Shown here in pieces: positions 54,081 through 62,841 of a stretch of 64,000 bases of DNA. Within the stretch, counting starts at the first letter, position 1. Each line of letters starts with the position of its first letter. This stretch comes from Streptomyces sp. V4I8 (GTDB taxonomy: Bacteria > Actinomycetota > Actinomycetes > Streptomycetales > Streptomycetaceae). The stretch is taken from positions 186,001-250,000 of the forward strand of contig NZ_JBGCCN010000004.1 of the NCBI RefSeq assembly GCF_041261225.1. The letters are read 5' to 3'. The notes beneath the pieces are model-generated. The model searched no databases. It worked only from the letters and a program-made list of their open reading frames with translations, and was not told the DNA's origin. The position numbers and the translations under genes are program-made.

Positions 54081-56507
54081 ATGCGCTTGCGCAAAATCGG
54101 GGTTTGTACGGCCGCCTTGTCGTTGGCGGCCGTATCGCTGGCGGGGGCCGGGGTGATGGCGCCTACGGCCGCCGCGTTGACGGCGCCGGTGGCGATGACG
54201 GCGGATGAGCTGCCGACCTGGCAGACCAACGGCATCGTCTGGGCGATGGCCCAGGCGGACGGGGTGGTGTTCGCGGGCGGCACGTTTTCGAGCGTGAGGC
54301 CGCCTGGTGCGGCACTGAGCACGGACGAGAAGCCGGCGGTGAACTTTGTGGCGCTGGATGCGGCGACGGGGGAGCCGACGTCGTGTGAGCTGTCGTTCAC
54401 TGTGGGGGACGGGTTGGCGACGGTGCGGGCGCTGAAGGTGTCGCCGGACGGTAAGACGCTGTACGCGGGCGGCCGCTTCGGGACGGTCAACGGCGTCAAG
54501 GTGAGCAATGTGGCGGCGATCGATATCGCCTCCTGCACTCCGAGGTCGGACTTCAAGCCGTCGGTGAGTGCCACGGTGCGGGCGCTGGCGGTTACCGGTG
54601 ACGATGTTTATCTCGGCGGCGACTTCACGACGGTCGAGGGCAAGGCGCGCCGTTATTTCGCGTCGGTGACCAGTTCGGGTGCCTTGCGTTCGTGGACGGC
54701 GGACGCGGACAAGCCGGGCCGGGCCGTCGAGGCGACGCCGGACGGGAAGAACGTCATCCTCGGTGGTGACTTCTTCACCGTTCGTGGCGCCAACTCGCAC
54801 GCCCTGGCCGTGGTCGACAGTACGAGCGGTGCCCTGACCAAGGGCTATCCATTGGGCTTTCTTCCTGCCCGCACGGTGGTGAAGGACATCGTCACCGATG
54901 CCACCGGCTTCTACACGGCCCAGGAGGGCAACCCCGTCGAGGGCCGGATCGCCTTCAACCTCTCCGACTTCAACCAACGCTGGCGCGACACCTGCGTCGG
55001 CGCGACGCAGGCGGTCGAGGTCTACAAGGGCGTGCTCTACTCCGGCTCGCACGCCCACCGCTGCGACGGTGCGGGTGGGTTTACGAACCGGGAGCGTCAG
55101 CATCTGCTGGCCCAGTCGGTGCACGGTCCGGCTCTGCTGGGTTGGTTCCCTGACACCAATGACGGGCTCGGCGAGAAGATCGGCCCGCGGGTCCTGGCAA
55201 CCGCCTCGCGCGACGGCACCGATTACCTGTGGGTCGGGGGCGAGTTCACCACGGTCAATGGGGAGCCGCAGCAGGGGCTGACCCGTTTCGCGAGCGGCCC
55301 GGACACGGGCGCGCCACCGACACCGCAGGTGAGCGTGTCCAGTACCCGGCCCGGTACGGTCGATGTGCGCTGGCAGGCCAGTCTGGATCTGGACGACAGC
55401 CGGCTGACCTACCGCGTCTACCGCGACGGCTCCGACAACCCGGTTCACACGGTGTCCGGTTCCTCGTCGTTGGGGAAACGCCCACAGCTGACGTTCACCG
55501 ATACTGGCGTCACCCCCGGGTCCACGCACACCTACCGGATCACAGCGAGTGACGGTGTCAACACCAGTGCCCGGTCCGCGTCGGTCAAGGTCACGGTGGC
55601 GGCGACAGCGGACCGGTACGCACAGCGAATCATCGCCGACGGGGCAAATCTCTACTGGCGATTCGAGGAAGCCGACGGTACTTTCGCCGCCGACTCCTCC
55701 GGCAAGAACAATAACGGTGTACATAAAAACGGACCCACCCGTGGCCTGACCCCCGGTATGGCCGGCTCCCGCGCTGGAATTGGCTATCTCGGGGACGATG
55801 AATACACCTATAGCGATACCGTCACATGGCGGCCGGCCGCTTACTCCATTGAAACCTGGTTCAAAACCACCACAAAAACCGGCGGAAAACTCATCGGTTT
55901 CGGCCCTCTTCAGGAACAACTGGATATACCCGCCGGTCGCTTCGCCAAAGACGACAAGCACATCTACATGGACAACCGCGGTCGTCTGGTCTTCGGCGTC
56001 AACACCGACCGCAAGATCAGCTACATCAGCACCAGGCAAAGCTTCAACAACGGTGCGTGGCACCACGTCGTCGCCACCCAGGGGCGCGACGGAACGCGGC
56101 TGTACGTGGACGGAAAACTGCAGACGAAGCCCAACAGGGTGACCTTCAGCCAGAACTACGTCGGCTCCTGGCACGTCGGCGGCGGCCGTATGGGAACCAA
56201 CTGGCCGCAGCGGCCGTCGAGTGTGTTCTTCAACGGCGAGATCGACGAAACCGCCGTCTACCCGAAAGTGCTGACCCCTGCCCAGATCAGTCAGCACCGC
56301 CGGCTCGGCAGCTTCCTGGCCCGCCACGCACCGGCCGGCCAGATCGGGATCGCGAGTCAGAAAGTGCCCCCAAGCCTGACCAACGCCCCTGCCGCCGGGG
56401 CCGAGGAAACGGTCACCGGGGACAAGGAAGCCACCACGGGCCTCTGGGAGGCGCTCTTCTACGAGGCAGCCTGCGTCCAGCGGATTCCGCCCTTCAAGTG
56501 CGAATGA
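54081..56507 (+). CDS. Secreted propeller-Fn3-LamG protein, copy 2
   Basis: 808 residues from ATG 54081 (GAAGGAG upstream), same domain order as copy 1. Its propeller region (54185-54995) appears base-for-base identical to copy 3. The C-terminus is longer: after the LamG domain (IDETAVYPKVL) about 65 extra residues end with ACVQRIPPFKCE, with two Cys. No TTA in the early codons. Confidence 0.87.
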   Translation: MRLRKIGVCTAALSLAAVSLAGAGVMAPTAAALTAPVAMTADELPTWQTNGIVWAMAQADGVVFAGGTFSSVRPPGAALSTDEKPAVNFVALDAATGEPTSCELSFTVGDGLATVRALKVSPDGKTLYAGGRFGTVNGVKVSNVAAIDIASCTPRSDFKPSVSATVRALAVTGDDVYLGGDFTTVEGKARRYFASVTSSGALRSWTADADKPGRAVEATPDGKNVILGGDFFTVRGANSHALAVVDSTSGALTKGYPLGFLPARTVVKDIVTDATGFYTAQEGNPVEGRIAFNLSDFNQRWRDTCVGATQAVEVYKGVLYSGSHAHRCDGAGGFTNRERQHLLAQSVHGPALLGWFPDTNDGLGEKIGPRVLATASRDGTDYLWVGGEFTTVNGEPQQGLTRFASGPDTGAPPTPQVSVSSTRPGTVDVRWQASLDLDDSRLTYRVYRDGSDNPVHTVSGSSSLGKRPQLTFTDTGVTPGSTHTYRITASDGVNTSARSASVKVTVAATADRYAQRIIADGANLYWRFEEADGTFAADSSGKNNNGVHKNGPTRGLTPGMAGSRAGIGYLGDDEYTYSDTVTWRPAAYSIETWFKTTTKTGGKLIGFGPLQEQLDIPAGRFAKDDKHIYMDNRGRLVFGVNTDRKISYISTRQSFNNGAWHHVVATQGRDGTRLYVDGKLQTKPNRVTFSQNYVGSWHVGGGRMGTNWPQRPSSVFFNGEIDETAVYPKVLTPAQISQHRRLGSFLARHAPAGQIGIASQKVPPSLTNAPAAGAEETVTGDKEATTGLWEALFYEAACVQRIPPFKCE
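54185..54995 (+). repeat. 811-bp near-identical tract, copy A
   Basis: No mismatch seen against 56752-57562 in the stretches compared, while the flanking Fn3 and LamG parts differ at many positions. Indicates recent gene conversion or duplication between LamG copies 2 and 3. Confidence 0.85.
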
Positions 56508-56532
56508 CACAGATGCTGTCGGCACATGGAAC

Positions 56533-56613
56533 AAGGCCGCCGTTTACCCGAACGTGCTGTCCCTCGCTCAGGTGGCGCAGCATCACACGCTCGGTGTTGA
56601 AGCGTCTCCCTAA
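56533..56613 (+). pseudogene. Fossil C-terminus of another LamG copy
   Basis: The frame reads KAAVYPNVLSLAQVAQHH then a terminal SP and stop, clearly the end of a LamG copy (compare AVYPRVLSPAQVAQHH in copy 3). No matching start or body remains, since copy 2 already has its own end. Remnant of a lost fifth paralogue. Confidence 0.75.
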
Positions 56614-56644
56614 CAGGAGTGAGACAGAAAGGGCCAGGGGCCAA

Positions 56645-58933
56645 ATGCGTTTACGCTCGTTGGCGGGTGGCGCGCTCGCACTGTTGTTGGCGGCGGTGTC
56701 ATCGGTCGGCGCCGGGGTGATGACGGCGGAGCCGGCTGCCGCCCTCACTGAGCCGGTGGCGATGACGGCGGATGAGCTGCCGACCTGGCAGACCAACGGC
56801 ATCGTCTGGGCGATGGCCCAGGCGGACGGGGTGGTGTTCGCGGGCGGCACGTTTTCGAGCGTGAGGCCGCCTGGTGCGGCACTGAGCACGGACGAGAAGC
56901 CGGCGGTGAACTTTGTGGCGCTGGATGCGGCGACGGGGGAGCCGACGTCGTGTGAGCTGTCGTTCACTGTGGGGGACGGGTTGGCGACGGTGCGGGCGCT
57001 GAAGGTGTCGCCGGACGGTAAGACGCTGTACGCGGGCGGCCGCTTCGGGACGGTCAACGGCGTCAAGGTGAGCAATGTGGCGGCGATCGATATCGCCTCC
57101 TGCACTCCGAGGTCGGACTTCAAGCCGTCGGTGAGTGCCACGGTGCGGGCGCTGGCGGTTACCGGTGACGATGTTTATCTCGGCGGCGACTTCACGACGG
57201 TCGAGGGCAAGGCGCGCCGTTATTTCGCGTCGGTGACCAGTTCGGGTGCCTTGCGTTCGTGGACGGCGGACGCGGACAAGCCGGGCCGGGCCGTCGAGGC
57301 GACGCCGGACGGGAAGAACGTCATCCTCGGTGGTGACTTCTTCACCGTTCGTGGCGCCAACTCGCACGCCCTGGCCGTGGTCGACAGTACGAGCGGTGCC
57401 CTGACCAAGGGCTATCCATTGGGCTTTCTTCCTGCCCGCACGGTGGTGAAGGACATCGTCACCGATGCCACCGGCTTCTACACGGCCCAGGAGGGCAACC
57501 CCGTCGAGGGCCGGATCGCCTTCAACCTCTCCGACTTCAACCAACGCTGGCGCGACACCTGCCTGGGCGCGACGCAGGCGGTCGAGGTCTACAAGGGCGT
57601 GGTGTATTCCGGCTCGCACGCTCACGATTGCTTGACCATGAGCGCCTTTCCGAGCGGGGAACGCCAGCATCTGCTGGCCCAGTCGGTGCACGGTCCGGCT
57701 CTGCTGGGGTGGTTCCCTGACACCAATGACGGGATCGGTGAGCAGATCGGCCCGCGAGTGATCACCACCGCCGCCAAGAGCGGGACCGACTACATGTGGG
57801 TCGGCGGCGAGTTCACCCGCGTCGGCGATGAGCCTCAGCAGTCCCTGACCCGGTTCGCCGGCCACCCGGACACAGGCGCCCCCTCGGTGCCGCGGGTCAC
57901 CGCGTCCAGCACCACACCCGGCAAGATCGATGTGCGCTGGCGGTCCAGTCTCGACCTCGATGACAGCCGGCTGACCTACCGGGTCTACCGCGACGGCTCC
58001 AGCACACCCATCCACACCGTCACCGGCTCGTCGCTGCTGTGGAAGCGCCCGCAGCTGACCTTCACCGACACCGACATCACCGCCGGCTCCAGCCACACCT
58101 ACCAGGTCACGGCGAGCGACGGCACCAACACCAGTGACCGGTCCAAGACGGTCAAGGTCACCGCCGCCGTGACAGCGAACGCGTATGCGAATCGGGTCGT
58201 CGCGGACGGGGCCAACCTGTACTGGCGGTTCGAGGAGCCCGACGGCACCTTCGCCGCCGATTCCTCCGGCACCAACAACAACGGTGTCCACCGCGAAAGT
58301 CCGATCAGGGTGGTGACCCCCGGCGCGGTGCCCGGCTCGAACGCCGCCATCGACTACCTCGGCCGATGGACGCCGGGCTGGGCGGGAAGCAGCGTTCGCG
58401 AGTACACCTACAGCGACCGCTCCAGTGGCCGGCCGACTGCGTACTCGATCGAGACGTGGGTCAGGACCACCTCGAGAACCGGCGGCAAACTCGTCGGCTT
58501 CGGCGAGCGCGACGGAACGCGCACCGGAGTGCTGGGCCGCGGCGACAAGCAGATCTACATGGGCAACGGCGGGCGCCTCTGGTTCGGCGTGTACAACGGT
58601 GCCGCCCGGACCATCCACAGCAGCAGGCCCTACAACGACGGCAAGTGGCACCACGTCGTCGCCACTCAGAGCCCCGGCACCGGAATGCGGCTGTATGTGG
58701 ACGGCGTACTTCAGGCACGTGATCCACGAGTGACCAGGAGCGCCGACTACACCGGCTACTGGCACACCGGTGGGGGCGATGTGAGGGGGCTGGCCACCTG
58801 GATGATCGGCCCCCACAACCCGTCGAGCTGGTTCTTCAAAGGTCAGCTGGACGAAACCGCCGTCTACCCCAGGGTCTTGTCTCCCGCTCAGGTGGCGCAA
58901 CATCACGCGCTCGGCACTCGGACGTCACCTTGA
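56645..58933 (+). CDS. Secreted propeller-Fn3-LamG protein, copy 3
   Basis: 762 residues from ATG 56645 (AGGGG upstream). Signal peptide with LALLLAAVSSVGAGV core. Propeller region identical to copy 2 up to ~57562, then divergent Fn3 (DVRWRSSLDLDDSRLTYRVY) and LamG (LYWRFEEPDGTFAADSSGTNNNG... HHVVATQSPGTGMRLYVDG). TTA is the third codon (56651), unlike copies 2 and 4, so its translation may depend on a UUA tRNA. Confidence 0.88.
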   Translation: MRLRSLAGGALALLLAAVSSVGAGVMTAEPAAALTEPVAMTADELPTWQTNGIVWAMAQADGVVFAGGTFSSVRPPGAALSTDEKPAVNFVALDAATGEPTSCELSFTVGDGLATVRALKVSPDGKTLYAGGRFGTVNGVKVSNVAAIDIASCTPRSDFKPSVSATVRALAVTGDDVYLGGDFTTVEGKARRYFASVTSSGALRSWTADADKPGRAVEATPDGKNVILGGDFFTVRGANSHALAVVDSTSGALTKGYPLGFLPARTVVKDIVTDATGFYTAQEGNPVEGRIAFNLSDFNQRWRDTCLGATQAVEVYKGVVYSGSHAHDCLTMSAFPSGERQHLLAQSVHGPALLGWFPDTNDGIGEQIGPRVITTAAKSGTDYMWVGGEFTRVGDEPQQSLTRFAGHPDTGAPSVPRVTASSTTPGKIDVRWRSSLDLDDSRLTYRVYRDGSSTPIHTVTGSSLLWKRPQLTFTDTDITAGSSHTYQVTASDGTNTSDRSKTVKVTAAVTANAYANRVVADGANLYWRFEEPDGTFAADSSGTNNNGVHRESPIRVVTPGAVPGSNAAIDYLGRWTPGWAGSSVREYTYSDRSSGRPTAYSIETWVRTTSRTGGKLVGFGERDGTRTGVLGRGDKQIYMGNGGRLWFGVYNGAARTIHSSRPYNDGKWHHVVATQSPGTGMRLYVDGVLQARDPRVTRSADYTGYWHTGGGDVRGLATWMIGPHNPSSWFFKGQLDETAVYPRVLSPAQVAQHHALGTRTSP
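56752..57562 (+). repeat. 811-bp near-identical tract, copy B
   Basis: Partner of 54185-54995 (offset 2567 bp). Inside the propeller coding region of LamG copy 3. Confidence 0.85.
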
Positions 58934-58965
58934 TGACAGAGAGACAGGAAAGGACCGGAGGGCAC

Positions 58966-61257
58966 ATGTGGTCACGTTCGATGGCGGTCGGCGCGGCTGC
59001 GCTGGCGCTGGTCGTGCCGTCGTTGGTGGGCGCCGGGGTGATGGCGGCGGGGCCGGCTGGCGCTCTCACTGAGCCGGTGGCGATGACGGCGGATGAGCTG
59101 CCGACCTGGCAGACCAATGGCATCGTGTGGGCGATGGCGCAGGCCGATGGGGTGGTGTTCGCGGGGGGTACCTTCTCCGCGATCAGGCCACCGGGGACGC
59201 CGGCGGGCACGGATGAGCGGTCGGCGGTGAATTTCGCGGCGTTGGACGCGGCGTCAGGGAAGCCGACGTCCTGCCAGCTGTCCTTCACGGTGAGTTCCGG
59301 GCTGGCGACGGTACGGGCGCTCACGGTGTCGCCGGACGGTAAGACGCTGTATGCGGGGGGCCGCTTCGGGGCGGTCAATGGCGTCAAGGTGAGCAATGTG
59401 GCCGCCATCGACATCAAGACGTGCACGCCGAAGGCGAGCTTCAAGCCATCGGTGAACGCCACCGTGCGGGCGCTGGCCGCCACCGATGACAGCGTCTACC
59501 TCGGCGGCGACTTCACGAGTGTGGCCGGTCAGCCCAAGCGGCACTTCGCGTCCGTCAGCGCGGCGGGCGCCGCGCGCCCGTGGACGGCGGACGCCGATGA
59601 GGTGGGCCGGGCGGTCGAGGTGACACCGGATGGTGGAAACGTGATCCTCGGCGGGGACTTCATGCACCTCAACGGCGCCGATTCGCTGGCACTCGCCGTC
59701 GTGAACAGTGACAACGGCGGTCTGACCAAGAACTATCCGGCGGGCTGGCTCGCGAGCAACATGCGGGTGAAGGACATCGACGTCGACGCCACCGGCTTCT
59801 ACACCGCCAACGAGAACTTCTCCCGCCCAGCGGGCAGCCCTCCCGGCAACGGCCCCACCTCGTACGACGGCCGCATGGCCTTCGATCTCAACGGCTTCAA
59901 TGAGCGCTGGCGGGACAAATGCTATGGCGCGACGCAGGCGGTCGAGGCATACAAGGGTGTCCTCTACTCCGCCTCGCACACTCACGACTGCAGCTCCATG
60001 GGCGAGCTCCCCGAACTGTGGGAACGTCAGCATCTGCTCGCTCAGTCGGTGGACGGCCCGTCGCTGCTGGGCTGGTTCCCCGACACCAATGACGGCCTCG
60101 GTGAGCTGATCGGGCCGCGGGTGATGACGACCGCGTCGAAGGACGACACCGACTACCTGTGGGTGGGCGGCGAGTTCACCACGGTGCAGGGCAAGCCGCA
60201 GCAGGGTCTCACCAGGTTCGCGAACCATCCGGATACGGGTGCGCCGTCGGTGCCGCAGACGAGCGTGTCCAGCACGCGGCCGGGCGAGGTCGATGTGCGC
60301 TGGCAGTCCAGCCTCGACCTGGACGACCGTGATCTGACCTACCGCGTCTACCGCAACGGCTCGGACAAGCCGGTCCATACGGTCTCCGGCTCGTCGCTGT
60401 TGTGGCAGCGCCCGCAGCTGACGTTCACCGACACCGACGTCACTCCCGGTGCTACGTACACCTACCGGATCACCGCCAGCGACGGCACCAACACCAGCGC
60501 CAAGTCGGCGTCCGCCAAGGTCACGGTGGCTGCGACGCCGGATCCATACGCGCAGCAGGTCGTCGCCGACGGGGCTGACCTCTACTGGCGGTTCGAGGAG
60601 ACGGCCGGCACGTTCGCCGCCGATTCCTCCAGCGGTGGCCACGGCGGAATCCACCGCGGCGGACCTGCCCGCGGGCTGTCCCCGGGCGCAGTCCCGGAGT
60701 CGAGTGCCGCCGTCGGCTATCTCGGCGACAACGAGTACACCTACACCGACCGCCCCAGTTCCCGGCCGGCGGCGTACTCGGTCGAGGCATGGTTCAAGAC
60801 GACCTCGGCGACCGGCGGGAAGATCATCGGTTTCGACAGCCGCACCTGGATGGCGGGGAGCCGTCACTACGACAAGCACATCTTCATGGCCAACGGTGGT
60901 CGTCTGGTCTTCGGGTCCTATGCGGGTGGTATCCAGACTGTCAGCAGCGATCCGGGCTTCAACGACGGCAAGTGGCATCACGTCGTCGCCACTCAAGGAC
61001 CCGGCGGGATGCACCTCTATGTGGACGGAGCCCTGCGGGCCGGAAACCCGCAGGTGACCACCAGCGCCGACTACACCGGCTACTGGCACGTGGGCGGGGG
61101 AGAGAAGGGCGGGCTGGCCGGCTGGCAGCTCGCTCCGGGCAACCCGGCGAGCGAGTTGTTCAACGGCCAGATCGACGAGGCCGCCGTCTACCCGGGTGTG
61201 CTGTCCCGGGAGCAGGTGGCACGGCACTACCAGCTCGGCATGCAGGGAGCACCCTGA
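58966..61257 (+). CDS. Secreted propeller-Fn3-LamG protein, copy 4
   Basis: 763 residues from ATG 58966 (GGAGG upstream; an in-frame ATG at 58933 is weaker). Signal peptide, propeller with its own sequence (about 70-80% like the others), Fn3 (DVRWQSSLDLDDRDLTYRVY) and LamG (YSVEAWFKTTSATGGKIIGF... HVVATQGPGGMHLYVDG). The last of the tandem array; its stop overlaps a 22-codon ORF (61257). Confidence 0.88.
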   Translation: MWSRSMAVGAAALALVVPSLVGAGVMAAGPAGALTEPVAMTADELPTWQTNGIVWAMAQADGVVFAGGTFSAIRPPGTPAGTDERSAVNFAALDAASGKPTSCQLSFTVSSGLATVRALTVSPDGKTLYAGGRFGAVNGVKVSNVAAIDIKTCTPKASFKPSVNATVRALAATDDSVYLGGDFTSVAGQPKRHFASVSAAGAARPWTADADEVGRAVEVTPDGGNVILGGDFMHLNGADSLALAVVNSDNGGLTKNYPAGWLASNMRVKDIDVDATGFYTANENFSRPAGSPPGNGPTSYDGRMAFDLNGFNERWRDKCYGATQAVEAYKGVLYSASHTHDCSSMGELPELWERQHLLAQSVDGPSLLGWFPDTNDGLGELIGPRVMTTASKDDTDYLWVGGEFTTVQGKPQQGLTRFANHPDTGAPSVPQTSVSSTRPGEVDVRWQSSLDLDDRDLTYRVYRNGSDKPVHTVSGSSLLWQRPQLTFTDTDVTPGATYTYRITASDGTNTSAKSASAKVTVAATPDPYAQQVVADGADLYWRFEETAGTFAADSSSGGHGGIHRGGPARGLSPGAVPESSAAVGYLGDNEYTYTDRPSSRPAAYSVEAWFKTTSATGGKIIGFDSRTWMAGSRHYDKHIFMANGGRLVFGSYAGGIQTVSSDPGFNDGKWHHVVATQGPGGMHLYVDGALRAGNPQVTTSADYTGYWHVGGGEKGGLAGWQLAPGNPASELFNGQIDEAAVYPGVLSREQVARHYQLGMQGAP

Positions 61258-61325
61258 TGACGATCAAGACTCGCCCGGGCATCACTCGCTGCCGAGTCGC
61301 GCGGAAAGGAAGCGTGGGGCGATGA
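61257..61325 (+). CDS. 22-residue bridging ORF, probable remnant
   Basis: MTIKTRPGITRCRVARKGSVG plus Arg, coupled at both ends by ATGA overlaps (copy-4 stop, glycosyltransferase start). Its first codons (ATGACGATCAAG) match the lipoprotein start after copy 1, suggesting a decayed second lipoprotein gene that still links translation of copy 4 to the glycosyltransferase. Confidence 0.5.
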   Translation: MTIKTRPGITRCRVARKGSVGR

Positions 61326-62170
61326 AACTTCCTGTCGTCGTGGCGATCCCGACCAAGAACGAGGCCGAGAACATCGCCGCGGCCATCCGGTCCGTGATCG
61401 GTCATGTCGAGGCGGTGGTGGTCGTCGACTCGCACAGCACCGACGACACCTGCGAGATCGCGAGATCGCTGGGAGCTGAGGTCGTCCCTTATGAGTGGGA
61501 CGGCAGGTATCCCAAGAAGAAGCAGTGGTGCCTGGACCATGTACGGCCCGGGACGCCCTGGATGCTGTTTCTCGACGGCGACGAGCGGATGAGCCCCGAG
61601 CTGCTGGCCGAGCTGCGGTACGTCTTTTCCCAGCCACTGAAAGCCGCAGCGTTCGACATCCCGCTGGGCTACTGGTTCGCCGGCCGGCGTCTGCGCTACG
61701 GCTACACCATCGTCAAGCGGGCCCTGCTGGACCGTACGCGATGCCATTTCCCGGTGCTGGACGATCTGGACGCGCCGGGCATGGGCGAGCAGGAGGGGCA
61801 CTATCAGCCGGTGGCCGAGGGCGGGGCGTCGGCGGTGCGGCGGCTGAAGTCGCCGATCGAGCACGAGGACCTGGACCCCTTGCGTACGTGGTTCGACCGG
61901 CACAACCGGTATTCGGACTGGGAAGCGTGGCTGGAGGTCCATCCGCGGGTGAAGGAGTCCATCCGGAAGGCCAAGACCCGCCAGGGGCAGCTGTTCCACA
62001 AGGCGCCGCTCAAGCCGCTCACATCCTTCGCCTACGCCTACCTCTACAAGCGCGGCTTCCTGGATGGCCTGGCCGGCCTGGACTACGCCCTGGCCATGAG
62101 CTTCTACCGCTGGCAGATCGGGCTCAAGACGCGAGAACTCAAGGCGCGGCAGGCCCGTCGGCCCGCCTGA
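61322..62170 (+). CDS. Family-2 glycosyltransferase
   Basis: 282 residues. GT-A fold: VVVAIPTKNEAENIAAAIRSVIG, VVVDSHSTDDT and LFLDGDERMSPELL (D-x-D metal motif). C-terminal half with LYKRGFLDGLAGLDYALAMSFY, as in WaaE/KdtX-like transferases of lipid-linked glycans. Coupled to the LamG array through the short ORF upstream. Confidence 0.93.
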   Translation: MKLPVVVAIPTKNEAENIAAAIRSVIGHVEAVVVVDSHSTDDTCEIARSLGAEVVPYEWDGRYPKKKQWCLDHVRPGTPWMLFLDGDERMSPELLAELRYVFSQPLKAAAFDIPLGYWFAGRRLRYGYTIVKRALLDRTRCHFPVLDDLDAPGMGEQEGHYQPVAEGGASAVRRLKSPIEHEDLDPLRTWFDRHNRYSDWEAWLEVHPRVKESIRKAKTRQGQLFHKAPLKPLTSFAYAYLYKRGFLDGLAGLDYALAMSFYRWQIGLKTRELKARQARRPA

Positions 62171-62238
62171 CCAAGGCCCCTCCTGCGGTGCTCCGGCCTC
62201 GCGAGCCCAATCTGCTGATTGGTACGTATATTGGAGTA

Positions 62239-62538
62239 ATGGACGAGTTGCAATGCTCAAGTGCTGTCTTCAACGTCGGTGCCACGCTGGGAGTTGAGGT
62301 GTCCATCAACGGTGCCGAGGGAGAAGGCCCAGGGGGCGGCGGCTGGGCCGAGATCGTGCTGACCAACCTTGCAATGATGGATATAAGCGATGAGGCGGGA
62401 CGCAAAGACCGTCTGGTCATCAAAGCCGGCGGCGGCATGGAGACGGCCCTGCTCGCGAACGGACTTGTGTGGGCCGGGCAGGAGCTTCTCAGACTGTCCG
62501 GTGTGGGGCCAGTAGAGCCCGAAAGTTTGACTAGCTGA
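62239..62538 (+). CDS. Small hypothetical protein
   Basis: 99 residues from ATG 62239 (GGAG just upstream). Gly-rich and acidic, no signal peptide or membrane helix (MDELQCSSAVFNVGATLGVEV... ALLANGLVWAGQELLRL). I do not recognise a family. AT-richer start region, own promoter likely in the 68 bp upstream. Confidence 0.5.
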   Translation: MDELQCSSAVFNVGATLGVEVSINGAEGEGPGGGGWAEIVLTNLAMMDISDEAGRKDRLVIKAGGGMETALLANGLVWAGQELLRLSGVGPVEPESLTS

Positions 62539-62841
62539 CTTGTCCACGGCGTGCTGGAATTCCTGAAAAACCTTCGCAACTTCCCCGCGCGGTAACCCAC
62601 TTTAAATCCCGGATGGATTCCAAGCGCTGGGCTTATAGGACGAACGGAGAGATCGCCCCGGGACGGTGAGTGCGGGACCATTCCTCCGGATGGGTGACAT
62701 CTTCTCTGGTAACCGGTTTGATTCGAAATGCCCTGTGACCAGCCGCTGAGTCGATGCCGAACACGGAACCTCCCACGGGCGAAGGTGACTTGACGAGTCC
62801 ACCGGTGGCAGACTCCCCGCGCATGGGGACTTGGGTTCGCT
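62539..62841. other. Intergenic region
   Basis: 303 bp without a gene, between the small protein and the DUF4231 gene. Overlapping short frames on the minus strand are not supported. Nothing else visible. Confidence 0.4.

Noticed and set aside
53841..56534. 897-codon minus-strand ORF opposite LamG copy 2
   Set aside because: Arises from GC-rich third positions of the real gene; the same artefact appears opposite copies 3 and 4.
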